Positions 1-8,036 of a stretch of DNA of 33,400 bases are shown here, piece after piece. The position numbers were made by a program, and so were the translations under genes. Source of the DNA: Prevotellamassilia timonensis (GTDB lineage: Bacteria > Bacteroidota > Bacteroidia > Bacteroidales > Bacteroidaceae); NCBI RefSeq assembly GCF_021531665.1, contig NZ_JADYUH010000028.1, forward strand, positions 1 through 33,400, given 5' to 3'. How positions within the stretch are numbered: position 1 is the stretch's first letter; each line of letters starts with the position of its first letter. The notes below the pieces were generated by a model. It was not told the origin of the DNA, searched no databases, and worked only from the letters and a program-made list of their open reading frames with translations.

Positions 1-184
1 AAGCGTTCTTCGGATCATGGAATGATATAGATAAGTAATCTCAATTTTGCTGTTTTTTACTCAGGATAATTGGTCTGACACGCAACGGCTCCTTACATGG
101 GAAGGAAATCCATATATTATCAGTTGGGCGGCGTCCCTGTGAGTGATTTGTGGTTTGTCCGTTTGAGACCTTAAAATAAAAAAA
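1..184. other. Left-edge sequence without a confident gene
   Basis: No convincing coding region is seen. The plus strand has a short open frame from the window edge to a TAA at 34-36, ending in WNDIDK, which could be the last few codons of a gene lying outside the window. A second short open stretch follows and ends at a TGA near 141. Neither is long enough to judge. Confidence 0.25.
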
Positions 185-186
185 GT

Positions 187-220
187 GGGAGCAAGACACT
201 GTAGATGGTGTTTTGCTCCC
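187..220 (-). terminator. Rho-independent terminator
   Basis: Read on the minus strand, GGGAGCAAAACAC pairs with GTGTCTTGCTCCC (13 positions with one G-U pair), and a run of seven T follows. It lies about 90 bases past the stop of the gene at 308-736 and probably ends that transcript. Confidence 0.8.
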
Positions 221-307
221 GTTCTTAGTTTAAAAACTAAATTAATTAATGTGCTCTATATATTATATTTTTATTTCTTAATATGGTTTTTGATTTCTCC
301 TGGGGAA

Positions 308-736
308 TTACATGACATTTGATGCTAGATTAATGATATCGGTGCAATTATTGCAACGATGTTGATAGCAACTTGTCTTCATTCTGCTAAAATCTTCATA
401 TGAGAATCCGCAAACATCGCTCTGGTCATCTTCAATCTTGATTATATGTCTATTAAAGATGCTTTTCTGATAGTATTCTTTCTTTAATTCTTCTGGAGTT
501 TTTGTTTCAACAACAGGCGTATTCTTAAAAATGTATTTCTTTTCAGGCTTATTTTTCAATCTTTGCAAATACTTCTTCACCGCTTCGTAATTTGTCACTC
601 CTGGAAGTTTTTCATCAATTCTAAGGTAATTTTCCTTTGCTGTCTGTTCAAGGCTGATAAGGCTGTGCCAATCACAATAATATCTTTCCATATTCTTCTT
701 TTGTGTCGTTTTCCATACGCGCGAGCGCGTGTACAT
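308..736 (-). CDS. Hypothetical protein, small and basic
   Basis: I do not recognise this 142-residue protein. It is lysine-rich in the middle and ends in a cysteine cluster, CYQHRCNNC, preceded by an isolated Cys (VCGFSYEDF), so a small zinc-binding site is possible. No signal peptide or membrane segment is visible. The start is uncertain. A second ATG at codon 16 (base 691, protein starting MERYYCDW) is as good. In its favour, a near-palindrome ACGCGC-GA-GCGCGT (717-730) would overlap the first codons of the long form but would sit upstream of the short form as a possible operator. The gene follows the ParB-like gene on the same strand and is followed by a strong terminator. Confidence 0.55.
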   Translation of the reverse strand: MYTRSRVWKTTQKKNMERYYCDWHSLISLEQTAKENYLRIDEKLPGVTNYEAVKKYLQRLKNKPEKKYIFKNTPVVETKTPEELKKEYYQKSIFNRHIIKIEDDQSDVCGFSYEDFSRMKTSCYQHRCNNCTDIINLASNVM

Positions 737-900
737 TTTATATTATTTATCACGACTAACACGGGGATATGGGACAAACGGGCAACATTTTAATATCTCG
801 GAGAGGATATCTGAATGTCCTCTGCCATATTTTTATATGGCTAACATATTGCAATGTTTGACTATATTTAAATATCAGATTAAAATATCGGTAATGGATA

Positions 901-1845
901 TCATCTTGCTAAATGCGGAATATCATTAAGGTTTTGGATAAACCTTTCAAGGGAGAAATCTAGAGTGTAAGACTCGGCATTTCCGCTTTCCTTACAATCT
1001 TTATAATGTTGTATGAGTATTCCGTATATACTTGCTTTCTTATTCTCAAAGGGGAGTGCTTCAATGATTTGGATAGTCAGTTTATCTACACTTGCAATCA
1101 TGTTAACTGCTCCTTGAAAACCAATAGAACTCTGCGAACTACATTCATCATTAATGAAATCTATGAGATATCTGTGCTTTATGAAATCTATTGAGAATCC
1201 TAACTCCAGGAACAGTCTATATAACTCTAATGCACGAGTATAGGAAACATGCCATAATTTACTCTCATCTCCATTAAAGAATTGAATAAGCGAATTTTTA
1301 CACAATCCATTGGGTGTACCTGCTGATAACCGACTTACAGTACTTATTGATACACCAAGATCCATCAGAAGATGTGCCATTTGAAATACATGATTATCAG
1401 GGAACATTATGTAACCGCAATCAACATAATCTTTAGGTGTCCACGGCTTTACTATTGAGTTTACGTCTGCCATATACTTGATGACATTCTTGTTTTCAAT
1501 ATTATCTATTGTTTCAACTACTGCATCAATAGTCATATATGCTGGATTCTTAGTTTCATCATATAGAAGCATTAATGATTTTAATCTCTTACAACCATCC
1601 AAAATGAACCAACTCTCTCTCTTGTCTTTATCACTGATCAGTGCCTCTCCTGTCTTCAAATCATATATTGCACATGACAGCACATCCAATAGTTTTGATG
1701 TTTTGATTACTGTTATGGGGGACAGCCTTCTTCCTTGTTGAAAATTGAGGACGCGTTGTTTGAGTACCGCATCCATAAATGGAAATTTGACTGTTGCAAA
1801 TCTGTCGATTTCAAACGACAGTATTTCTAATTTTCGTTGTGACAT
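901..1845 (-). CDS. ParB/Srx-like protein
   Basis: The protein has 314 residues. Near residues 78-92 it carries WFILDGCKRLKSLML, which resembles the conserved ParB N-terminal motif (hhhDGxxRhxAh) of the ParB/sulfiredoxin fold. That fold is used in plasmid partition proteins, ParB-like nucleases and related regulators. The preceding text (RLSPITVIKTSKLLDVL) fits the strand that precedes the motif. The middle (about 150-190) contains a possible helix-turn-helix, LLMDLGVSISTVSRLS. In ParB proteins this position is used for DNA recognition. No ParA partner is present in the window, so a role in partition is not shown; regulation or replication control of the surrounding element is equally possible. 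Its neighbours are a serine recombinase and a primase-like gene on the same strand. Confidence 0.55.
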   Translation of the reverse strand: MSQRKLEILSFEIDRFATVKFPFMDAVLKQRVLNFQQGRRLSPITVIKTSKLLDVLSCAIYDLKTGEALISDKDKRESWFILDGCKRLKSLMLLYDETKNPAYMTIDAVVETIDNIENKNVIKYMADVNSIVKPWTPKDYVDCGYIMFPDNHVFQMAHLLMDLGVSISTVSRLSAGTPNGLCKNSLIQFFNGDESKLWHVSYTRALELYRLFLELGFSIDFIKHRYLIDFINDECSSQSSIGFQGAVNMIASVDKLTIQIIEALPFENKKASIYGILIQHYKDCKESGNAESYTLDFSLERFIQNLNDIPHLAR

Positions 1846-1923
1846 ATTAATTAATCAGTTTTCTATATTTATCCCAGACTTGTCCCATAAGAATTCAAAA
1901 ACTCTATCACAATGAAAAAATAT

Positions 1924-1964
1924 AAGGCATCATCATATCAGTAATCACTGTGTGATGATGCCTT
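1924..1964 (-). terminator. Rho-independent terminator after the serine recombinase
   Basis: AAGGCATCATCA (1924-1935) is a perfect inverted repeat of TGATGATGCCTT (1953-1964). On the minus strand the stem is followed by ATATTTTTTC. It lies just past the recombinase stop codon and separates it from the ParB-like gene. Confidence 0.8.
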
Positions 1965-1968
1965 CTTC

Positions 1969-2613
1969 TTATTGAGTCATTATCGCAACCAATCTTTGAA
2001 CTTGCTGAGGTCTCCAGATTCCACCTCTGGAAGTTTTAAATCCATTTTTGTTTAGAAATCTTGCTTTGTCTGACCAGTTACCACTCATGATGCTTACTAT
2101 TGCATATGCTTTCTGGTTTGCTTCGTTGCTTTTGGAGTTACCTATTCTGCTAATAAGGGCCATTCCTCTCATCTCATCAGTAAAGTGCGCATTTGGAGCA
2201 CCCAACTTAACACCCTTTGATTTTAGCGCGGAGAGTGCAGCCTTTGTTCTTTGGCTGATATACTCTCGTTCCTGCTGCGCCATACCGAAGTATATACTCT
2301 GTTCCAGAGTACCCATGGTTGGATGATCACAGAAGATTATCTTGTACTTCTCACATAACCCCAAACCATAATATGCAACACGAGTAAGTCGGTCTATTTT
2401 GGCAACGATTAGTGATGCACCAGTCTTGATAGTTTCCGCAAGTGCAACAGACAAGAGAACTCTGTTGTTGTTCTTCCCAGACTCATGCTCTTCATACTCG
2501 GACAGAATTTCCACTTTGTTGAAATCACAGTACTGCTTCACAATGCTCTTCTGTGCATCAATTCCCAGGTTCTGATCGTTGGTACTGACTCGATAATATG
2601 CTATAACTTTCAT
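1969..2613 (-). CDS. Serine recombinase (resolvase/invertase family)
   Basis: The protein has 214 residues. The N-terminal catalytic domain begins MKVIAYYRVSTNDQ, with the expected nucleophile Ser10 in the YxRVST motif. LIVAKIDRLTR matches the conserved DRLxR region that carries active-site Asp and Arg residues. QQEREYISQRTKAALSALK matches the long E helix, and GVKLGAP is the usual end of the catalytic domain. The last 60 residues, ending RGGIWRPQQVQRLVAIM, look like a short C-terminal HTH of the resolvase type. The open frame runs 25 codons further upstream, but Met at 2613 is the family start, and the longer form would run through a perfect inverted repeat at 2644-2683. Such enzymes resolve replicon dimers, invert segments or move DNA; which applies here is not shown. 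Confidence 0.88.
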   Translation of the reverse strand: MKVIAYYRVSTNDQNLGIDAQKSIVKQYCDFNKVEILSEYEEHESGKNNNRVLLSVALAETIKTGASLIVAKIDRLTRVAYYGLGLCEKYKIIFCDHPTMGTLEQSIYFGMAQQEREYISQRTKAALSALKSKGVKLGAPNAHFTDEMRGMALISRIGNSKSNEANQKAYAIVSIMSGNWSDKARFLNKNGFKTSRGGIWRPQQVQRLVAIMTQ

Positions 2614-2643
2614 AATGACTACTTTTTTATGCCTCAAAGATAA

Positions 2644-2683
2644 TATAAACGTTTCACATACGGACATATGAGAAACGTTTATA
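2644..2683. promoter_or_regulatory. Perfect 12-bp inverted repeat in front of the serine recombinase
   Basis: TATAAACGTTTC (2644-2655) and GAAACGTTTATA (2672-2683) are exact inverse copies, 16 bases apart. Near-symmetry continues inward (CACAT against ATGAG). The site is 31 bases upstream of the recombinase start, so it may be an operator or part of the recombinase's own crossover site. Confidence 0.6.
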
Positions 2684-2692
2684 ATCAATCTT

Positions 2693-2728
2693 TTAGGTGA
2701 GTTTAGGAGTCTGTTAGGACTTGTTAGG
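2693..2728 (+). repeat. Four TTAGG pentamers phased at 10-11 bp
   Basis: TTAGG occurs at 2693, 2703, 2714 and 2724, that is, at spacings of 10, 11 and 10 bases on one face of the helix. Related three-unit arrays lie at 7854, 11233 and 13165. The array is in the 470-base gap between the recombinase and the primase-like gene. Arm-type integrase sites and replication iterons are both possible readings. Confidence 0.65.
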
Positions 2729-3047
2729 ACAAACTGCTATTTGAACTTTATGCAATGCTATCTAGTATTAGTCATCTATTTTGTAATCATGATGAGGTTG
2801 TTGAGAGGACATAATACACGGAAAGAGGTCTGCGAACATCACAGCCATCTTTCTTCATTATAAATTCTGATTTACTGTCTATATGTTATACTACTGATTC
2901 AAAACGCTTACCCCAGCCAATGTATAACTAAATTTTGTCAATTTTTCTTTCAATGATTCTGACAATTCTATATTATTGTACTACACTATTCTGTAAATTC
3001 AGCCATTGCTCTATAAATTATACTTTGATATTAGGGATTAGTAAATG

Positions 3048-3072
3048 AAAAATCTAAATATTTCAGATTTTT
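3048..3072 (-). terminator. Weak AT-rich hairpin after the primase-like gene
   Basis: AAAAATCT (3048-3055) pairs with AGATTTTT (3065-3072), directly past the stop at 3084. On the minus strand the downstream arm ends in a short T run. The rest of the gap 2729-3047 is AT-rich and shows no gene. Confidence 0.45.
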
Positions 3073-3083
3073 ATAAATATATT

Positions 3084-4913
3084 CTATTCCCAGCGCCATG
3101 AATTGTTTATCGGAAGAATAGCATTGATATTCCATAATTGCTGTGTACCATCATTAACATGTTCGTCAGTTTGAAACTCATCATCGTAATCATCGGAAAT
3201 GGTATGGAATAGTTCTAGAGATTCTAATTCCTCTTTTCGTTTTTGCCGATAGGCTCTTAATGTTCTGTCTGAAATCTTCAGCCCATTAGATGCTAAATAC
3301 ATTAGTTCTTTCCGTAAACTCATTCCGTCAACATGCAAAGAACAAAAGAGTTCATATTTAGTATTGACTATCCTGATGCCTCTGTTCTTTACATATCTAT
3401 ACAAAGAACTCTTGCTAATCTCAATCCCTTCTTCAGTAAGACATTTTAGATTCTCCTGTACCGAGAGAGAATTATTATAAAACTGGTCAATAATCTGCCA
3501 CTTTAACTCTTTTGTTAGACTTATCGGTTTTATTTTCTTTTTGGAAGACCAATGAATGATAAATCTCTTCTTGCAGCAATGCTCTATAGTGTCATTATAC
3601 ACATTGGCATACTTCTCTTTCAATTCATCTGCGGTGTATTCAAATGACTGTTTCACTTTATCAGCAAGAAAATTCACATCTAAGCAACCATCAGAATTGT
3701 CGAAGAATCTTTCTCTATCTACCATCAAATTAAAGAACAACTCATCTGGAGTAACATCTGCTTTAATTAACCTACGCAGCCAGCATCGATGAAATAATGT
3801 GCTTCTGCGATGACAACCATCTGGAATATTAACAACGTTTCCTGACCTATCCCTCATGCTCACCCATCTTAACTCAAGATAGCCGGAATCACATTCTTGA
3901 TACTTGACATCTCCTAATTCATCGTCATGAAAGATTAACCACTCATCTTTCTCTCTTCTGTAGATGTATTGGTACTTATGCTTATATAGATTATAGAATT
4001 CATCGTAATTCAATCTGTAAGCATCATTTAATAGTTTTGTGTCTAACTCTATGTGCGTATTTTTTTCCCGTTCTGATAATAATTGTGTAGTAGTATTTTG
4101 TTTTATATTTTTAGAATGAGAAAAAAGTACACACTTTAATTCATCTATCTCTTTCTTTACTCTGCTAACATCTTTGTACTCACAATATCTATCTAAGAAT
4201 GAATAGAAGCCTTGATTAGACACTTGAATATCATCTAAAGAATAGACATTGTTAGTTAAGTCATAGTCAATATTCAAAGTTGAATCATTCCAGTTGGTAC
4301 CGTTAAAGTATTGGTCACAACGAAGTCCGCATTTATCATGTATATCTTCTTCTGTATCATAGATAATCTGTTGATGAAGATTCCATGAACAATATCTGAA
4401 GAAATACTTTCCTTCAATCAATGTGTCAAATACATAGATAAGTCTGAATCTTGCACCTTTATTAAGTCCTGTCTTTGAGTCTATTTGCTGGTTGCTTAGC
4501 GAAGTGTACCAGAATGTCGGTTTCAGACTCAATTTATCCACAAAATCTTGCGCAGACTGATACCGAGTATCATCAATGTCAACACCGATGAAATAAGCCC
4601 CTGTGAAGAATTGGCTGGATTTAGCCTTCATACTGTAATATCCGTCGGAATAAGTATACAATCCTTTCTTATTATTTGTCGGAAATCCGTCATGAACGGT
4701 ACAGAATGTATAACCATCAAGAGCATACTGAAGTAGTTGCTCAGATGTGCAGTCAATGGTTCTGTATGACAATTGTCTTTCTAACCCCAATTCCGCTCTG
4801 AGTTGATTGCCCGCAGTATTTCTTTCTGCAACTGCAGCCTTAGTCTCATCTTTAGTCTTATAAGCATCTTTGCTCAACGAAACTTGAAATGTGTAAAATC
4901 TATCTGTTTTCAT
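3084..4913 (-). CDS. Primase/replication-initiation-like protein with tandem C-terminal HTH units
   Basis: The protein has 609 residues. Residues about 102-163 hold FFTGAYFIGVDIDDT, then KPTFWYTS and GARFRLIYVFD, and CDQYFNGT follows near residue 200. The VDID pair, the SP/TS strand and the later Arg/Asp residues follow the layout of archaeo-eukaryotic-type primase (AEP) domains found in plasmid and phage replication proteins; this is recognition by pattern, not a scored match. Near the C-terminus are two similar helix-turn-helix units, about 466-518 (SVQENLKCLTEEGIEIS with SSLYRYVK) and about 519-559 (SLRKELMYLASNGLKIS with RTLRAYRQK), suggesting an internal duplication of a DNA-binding domain. 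The tail is acidic. No helicase P-loop is seen. It is probably the replication protein of the element, acting on a nearby origin; the phased TTAGG array 350 bases past its end is a candidate. Confidence 0.6.
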   Translation of the reverse strand: MKTDRFYTFQVSLSKDAYKTKDETKAAVAERNTAGNQLRAELGLERQLSYRTIDCTSEQLLQYALDGYTFCTVHDGFPTNNKKGLYTYSDGYYSMKAKSSQFFTGAYFIGVDIDDTRYQSAQDFVDKLSLKPTFWYTSLSNQQIDSKTGLNKGARFRLIYVFDTLIEGKYFFRYCSWNLHQQIIYDTEEDIHDKCGLRCDQYFNGTNWNDSTLNIDYDLTNNVYSLDDIQVSNQGFYSFLDRYCEYKDVSRVKKEIDELKCVLFSHSKNIKQNTTTQLLSEREKNTHIELDTKLLNDAYRLNYDEFYNLYKHKYQYIYRREKDEWLIFHDDELGDVKYQECDSGYLELRWVSMRDRSGNVVNIPDGCHRRSTLFHRCWLRRLIKADVTPDELFFNLMVDRERFFDNSDGCLDVNFLADKVKQSFEYTADELKEKYANVYNDTIEHCCKKRFIIHWSSKKKIKPISLTKELKWQIIDQFYNNSLSVQENLKCLTEEGIEISKSSLYRYVKNRGIRIVNTKYELFCSLHVDGMSLRKELMYLASNGLKISDRTLRAYRQKRKEELESLELFHTISDDYDDEFQTDEHVNDGTQQLWNINAILPINNSWRWE

Positions 4914-5134
4914 TTTCTGTATTTTCTGTTATTATTTCTCTAATATTTATACTGCGCTTTTTCAATTTAGTTTTGAGTTTTACAAAAACAGTGAGCAGTA
5001 CCGAGAACCGATAAACTGCCCACTTAACAGATTAGATAGATTTTACAATGTATTTATCTATTATATATAATAAGGTGTAGATGATTAATATAAAGAATCT
5101 TGCACAAATTCCAAACTAAACTCAATTTCTGGAC
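4914..5134. promoter_or_regulatory. Divergent promoter region with a hairpin
   Basis: This gap separates the leftward primase-like gene from the rightward genes. GTGAGCAGT (4991-4999) pairs with ACTGCCCAC (5015-5023) with one mismatch. An AT-rich stretch with ATAAGGTGTA (5062-5079) lies about 55 bases ahead of the rightward gene, and the same ATAAGGTGTA occurs on the minus strand ahead of the gene at 11909. Confidence 0.35.
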
Positions 5135-5362
5135 TTGGACGGAGAAAGAGCAGCAGCGGAGTTTCTTGATAGCATCGGTGTCAATTATATCTGTTGGCCA
5201 TACTGCTGGCGAAATCCAAATCTTGGAACGAATCTCGCAGTGTTCAATGCCGACAAGATTCAGATAGTAAGAATTGAGCAGGTAGAATTGAATAGCAAAC
5301 AGAAATTGATTACTGGTTCAGAAAAGACAATAAAAGAGTTTCCGTATGAGTTCATCAAGTAG
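5135..5362 (+). CDS. Hypothetical protein, possibly a truncated gene
   Basis: The frame is open from a stop at 5117 and has no ATG; a TTG at 5135 (or a CTG just before it) would give 75 residues beginning with LDGERAAAEFLDSIG. I do not recognise the family. The lack of a good start and the abrupt beginning suggest the 3' end of a larger protein joined to new upstream sequence. The end overlaps the ATG of the NADAR-like gene (5346) by 17 bases, which is typical of co-translated pairs, so the two were probably a gene pair before decay. Confidence 0.4.
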   Translation: MDGERAAAEFLDSIGVNYICWPYCWRNPNLGTNLAVFNADKIQIVRIEQVELNSKQKLITGSEKTIKEFPYEFIK

Positions 5363-5867
5363 TATTGCATCTTTCATCAAAGAGTTTTATCCAGAGTATT
5401 GGGGCGACCAGACATATCCAATATCTTCATCAGTATTCTTCCACTAGAAGATTGATGCACACTGGATATTGTCAAACATGGCAGCGACACCGCTTGTTGT
5501 TGAAGGTGTACAGTTCAACTCTTCAGAACACTTGTTCCAAACAATGAAGTTTTGCACAGAAGATTCAATAAACGCGGTGTACCGCTCTCATAGTCCAAAG
5601 ATGACTACAAAACACTATCAGAAGTTGGGTGGTCATCGGCGAGAGGATTGGGGAAACATCATCATTGACGTGATGAAGTTCTGTTTACAGATGAAATATG
5701 AACAGTATTCGGAGTTCCGCCATGAACTAGGATTTACATGTGGTTATAATATAGTGGAGTTGCAAGATGCAAAGAATGACAAAGAATCAAGCCGACCTAA
5801 CGCTTGGGGTGTAAAGACTACTTGTGCGTCCAGTATATCGGCTGTCCGAGAAAATAGAAGTCCCTGA
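5346..5867 (+). pseudogene. NADAR-family (YbiA-like) gene, broken by a stop codon and a truncation
   Basis: In one frame from ATG 5346 the translation runs MSSSSSIASFIKEFYPEYWG, then an in-frame TAG at 5445-5447 (codon 34), then KIDAHWILSNMAATPLVVEG, FNSSEHLFQTMKF, KMTTKHYQKLGG and DWGNIIIDVMKFCLQMKY. The LSNM, SSEHLFQ and DW..I..VM elements are those of the NADAR fold, which removes ADP-ribose groups or processes riboflavin intermediates (YbiA/RibX). A single change AAG to TAG would explain the stop. The homologous part ends at NAWGVKT near 5812, where an 86-bp repeat begins, and the last residues up to 5867 are read from that repeat. The gene is probably dead; readthrough of the amber codon is the alternative. 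Confidence 0.7.
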
Positions 5868-5898
5868 AATCACCAAAGATTTTTAGCGGACACCAATA
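5813..5898 (+). repeat. 86-bp repeat, copy 1 (right end of a MITE-like element)
   Basis: Bases 5813-5898 are identical to 10630-10715. The repeat contains the inverted-repeat end ATTTTTAGCGGACA (5879-5892) of the element described at 10533-10709, followed by the same six bases CCAATA. Here only this right part is present, joined directly to the NADAR coding sequence. No left end is visible nearby. Confidence 0.85.
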
Positions 5899-5906
5899 AT
5901 TAAGAA

Positions 5907-6187
5907 ATGGATTATATAAAGATAAAGGCAACAGATTTAACGTATGTTCTCGGTAACATTGATAAAATCAAAGAAGACCTAAATGAATTGAAACAGAAGC
6001 AACTTGACAGAGTCTATTCAAATAAAGAGATGCTTTCAACTCTCGGCGTGAGTGATAAACTACTGATACAGTACCGCAATGATGAGTCTTACCATATAGA
6101 AGAATGGATGACAAATACTGGTACACTCAGGAAGACCTTGACTACTTCATGAACACTCACAAAGTTGGAGTGCCATTTGCATCTTAG
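5907..6187 (+). pseudogene. Small HTH (excisionase-like) gene with a frameshift
   Basis: The first frame gives MDYIKIKATDLTYVLGNID, then a coiled stretch and VYSNKEMLSTLGVSDKLLIQYRND, a winged HTH like the helix-turn-helix domains of Bacteroidota mobile-element excisionase/regulatory proteins. After about base 6085 the homology moves to another frame: PYRRMDDKYWYTQEDLDYFM followed by NTHKVGVPFAS and a TAG at 6185-6187. This completes the usual wing and last helix of the domain. The break is a one- or two-base shift around 6080-6090. A sequencing error cannot be excluded. The gene starts nine bases past the 86-bp repeat and is followed by two terminator hairpins. Confidence 0.65.
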
Positions 6188-6207
6188 ACTCAAGCATCAT
6201 AAACGAC

Positions 6208-6250
6208 ATAATGCCCTCTACACTGATAATTGCAGTATAGAGGGCATTAT
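6208..6250. terminator. Terminator hairpin (probably bidirectional)
   Basis: ATAATGCCCTCTA pairs with TAGAGGGCATTAT across about 17 bases. It lies just past the HTH pseudogene and before the convergent integrase gene. Confidence 0.7.
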
Positions 6251-6271
6251 TCATTTAATTGATACAGCGTT

Positions 6272-6300
6272 GGGTGAAGCAGAACGATGTTGCTTCACCC
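6272..6300 (+). terminator. Terminator hairpin
   Basis: GGGTGAAGCA (6272-6281) is a perfect inverse of TGCTTCACCC (6291-6300), followed by TTGTCTTTAT. It is the second hairpin between the rightward genes and the leftward integrase. Confidence 0.7.
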
Positions 6301-6353
6301 TTGTCTTTATCCGAAGTGAACCCCAAACTGATTGCTCTATCTATTATACCAGA

Positions 6354-7646
6354 TTAATGACTTGCTTTGTTTAATGCTTCTATGACTCTGTTAGACCCTT
6401 TGAGATTTCCCTTCAAGTATGGTTTCATTGCCTTGACATCACTGTGAGATGTGATTAGCATTATCAAATCTAGGGGAACACCTTCATTGTATGCAGTGAC
6501 AACAAATGTTCTTCTGGCTGTATGACTTGCTAAGTCTTCCTTAGGTATTCTCACTTCAATCTTTTCTTGTAATCTGAACTCATAGTCTATCCATTCTCCT
6601 TTCAGACCAGCAAGTTTACCCAACTCTTTCAAATGTTCATTGTATTTCTGATTGCTCAAAACTGGAAACATTGCATTATGGTCATATATATTCTGACTGT
6701 ATTTCAAAAATATTTCTCTTGCTCTGTCTGCAAGTTTAAACTGAATGTTGTCATTATCTTTTTCAGTCAACAAATTTATAATGTATGAACCATCATTTGC
6801 TTGATATACTTGATGCTTCTTCAATTGTTTTATGTCACAATATCTCAGTGCTGTATAACATTGAAAGATGAACATATCTCTTGTTTGGTCAAGAGCACTG
6901 CCTGATTCCAACTCCAAGTTATATATCTTGTCCAACTCTTCAATCTCCAAGTATCTCACTGCTTTCTGTGCCTTTGGCAGTTTGGGCTGATATAAAAAGA
7001 ACTCTTCATTGACAGTATATTTTTTCTGTTTTGCCCACTTCACAAAAGTCTTCAGATATGAAAGTCTTTTGAGAATAGAATCATTGTACATAGATTCTGC
7101 TAAATCCAACTTGAATTCTTCCATAGTCTTGATGGTTAAATCCATGAATGTGAGTGTTGGCCTGAATTTCCTCAGCCTATCTTTGAGCCTTTTGAATGTC
7201 TCTATCATTGCTTCACCCCAACCCTTCACTCCTGACTGCTCCCTTATAAATTCATCAAAGAGTAAGAAAAACTCACTGCACTTCTGATTCTGTGTCTGCT
7301 TAAACTTGTAGTTGAATCTGTCACGAAGTTCCGTCAGAATCGGCTCGCGCCGCTCATTAGTGCATTTGGTAAAATATTCATGGATGAACGATTCATAACT
7401 ATTTATTATTGCATTGATATCACTATATGCTTGCCCGTTAAACATACATCCTTGCTTCACTCTTTGTTTCTTCTTATCCCACTGCTTGGTAGGAGAGTCT
7501 ATTCTAATCTTTGTCTTTAAGTCTATTCTCTGGCCATTGTAAGTAACTCTAGCACGGATGACATAGTGGCTGCATCGGCTTGCTTTGACAAGTGAGAAAT
7601 TTATGTTTCTCTTATAAAAAATTAGTTCATTTCTATCTTCAATCAT
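6354..7646 (-). CDS. Tyrosine recombinase (integrase of the element)
   Basis: This is a 430-residue tyrosine recombinase of the Bacteroidota mobile-element type. The N-terminal part (about 10-70) looks like the arm-binding domain, the middle (about 120-220) like the SAM-like core-binding domain, and the C-terminal 200 residues are catalytic. Visible catalytic residues are the first Arg in YTALRYCD, Lys in LLTEKDND, His and Arg in SHTARRTF, His in ITSHSDVKAM and the nucleophile Tyr in MKPYLK. It should integrate and excise the element at a tRNA-Ser 3' end. The gene points away from the proposed right boundary at 8037-8052, which lies 390 bases upstream of its start, a usual arrangement for such integrases. 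An upstream 24-bp palindrome (7762-7785) may regulate it. Confidence 0.92.
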   Translation of the reverse strand: MIEDRNELIFYKRNINFSLVKASRCSHYVIRARVTYNGQRIDLKTKIRIDSPTKQWDKKKQRVKQGCMFNGQAYSDINAIINSYESFIHEYFTKCTNERREPILTELRDRFNYKFKQTQNQKCSEFFLLFDEFIREQSGVKGWGEAMIETFKRLKDRLRKFRPTLTFMDLTIKTMEEFKLDLAESMYNDSILKRLSYLKTFVKWAKQKKYTVNEEFFLYQPKLPKAQKAVRYLEIEELDKIYNLELESGSALDQTRDMFIFQCYTALRYCDIKQLKKHQVYQANDGSYIINLLTEKDNDNIQFKLADRAREIFLKYSQNIYDHNAMFPVLSNQKYNEHLKELGKLAGLKGEWIDYEFRLQEKIEVRIPKEDLASHTARRTFVVTAYNEGVPLDLIMLITSHSDVKAMKPYLKGNLKGSNRVIEALNKASH

Positions 7647-7761
7647 TTTTATTTCTATTAGTTGAACAATCTGTTATCTGTCAGCACTATCAGTTGAATC
7701 TATAGATTATACAGCCATTTTACTTAATCTTCTAAAATCTATATGTGAAAAAGCGGATTAT

Positions 7762-7785
7762 CTCTACATTATATATAATATAGAG
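7762..7785. promoter_or_regulatory. 24-bp AT-rich palindrome upstream of the integrase
   Basis: CTCTA and TAGAG flank a symmetric core, ATTATATATAAT, so that 22 of 24 positions are symmetric. It lies 116 bases upstream of the integrase start and could be an operator. No coding frame crosses it convincingly. Confidence 0.45.
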
Positions 7786-7853
7786 CGGCTTAACTGCGAA
7801 TATGTAAAATAATGACCAACCGGTAAAGATTGATTGAAGCAAAATAGGTTTTA

Positions 7854-7927
7854 TTAGGCTATCCTTGGATATGTTAGGATAATGATTCTGGGCTGCATCT
7901 CCATGAATAGACCCATTATCAGACCCA
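7854..7927 (+). repeat. att-like array A: phased TTAGG units plus inverted GGGTCTGAT motif
   Basis: TTAGG (7854), CTTGG (7864) and TTAGG (7874) lie exactly 10 bases apart. At 7911-7927 is ACCCATTATCAGACCCA, the reverse complement of a TGGGTCTGAT-type motif that arrays B and C carry in direct orientation. The array lies between the integrase and the proposed boundary at 8037. Confidence 0.65.
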
Positions 7928-8036
7928 AAAATCATCAAAACAACAAGGAATGATATAAAACAAAGTTCATCATCCAAACAGACAAAGTATAAGAAAATCA
8001 ATACAAAAGAGAATGCGGTACAATGTTAATCCATGA

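Noticed and set aside
1-180. Possible inverted repeat GGTCTGACACGCAACGG near 70 with CCGTTTGAGACC near 160
   Set aside because: Only a few bases pair at each end; no better than chance.
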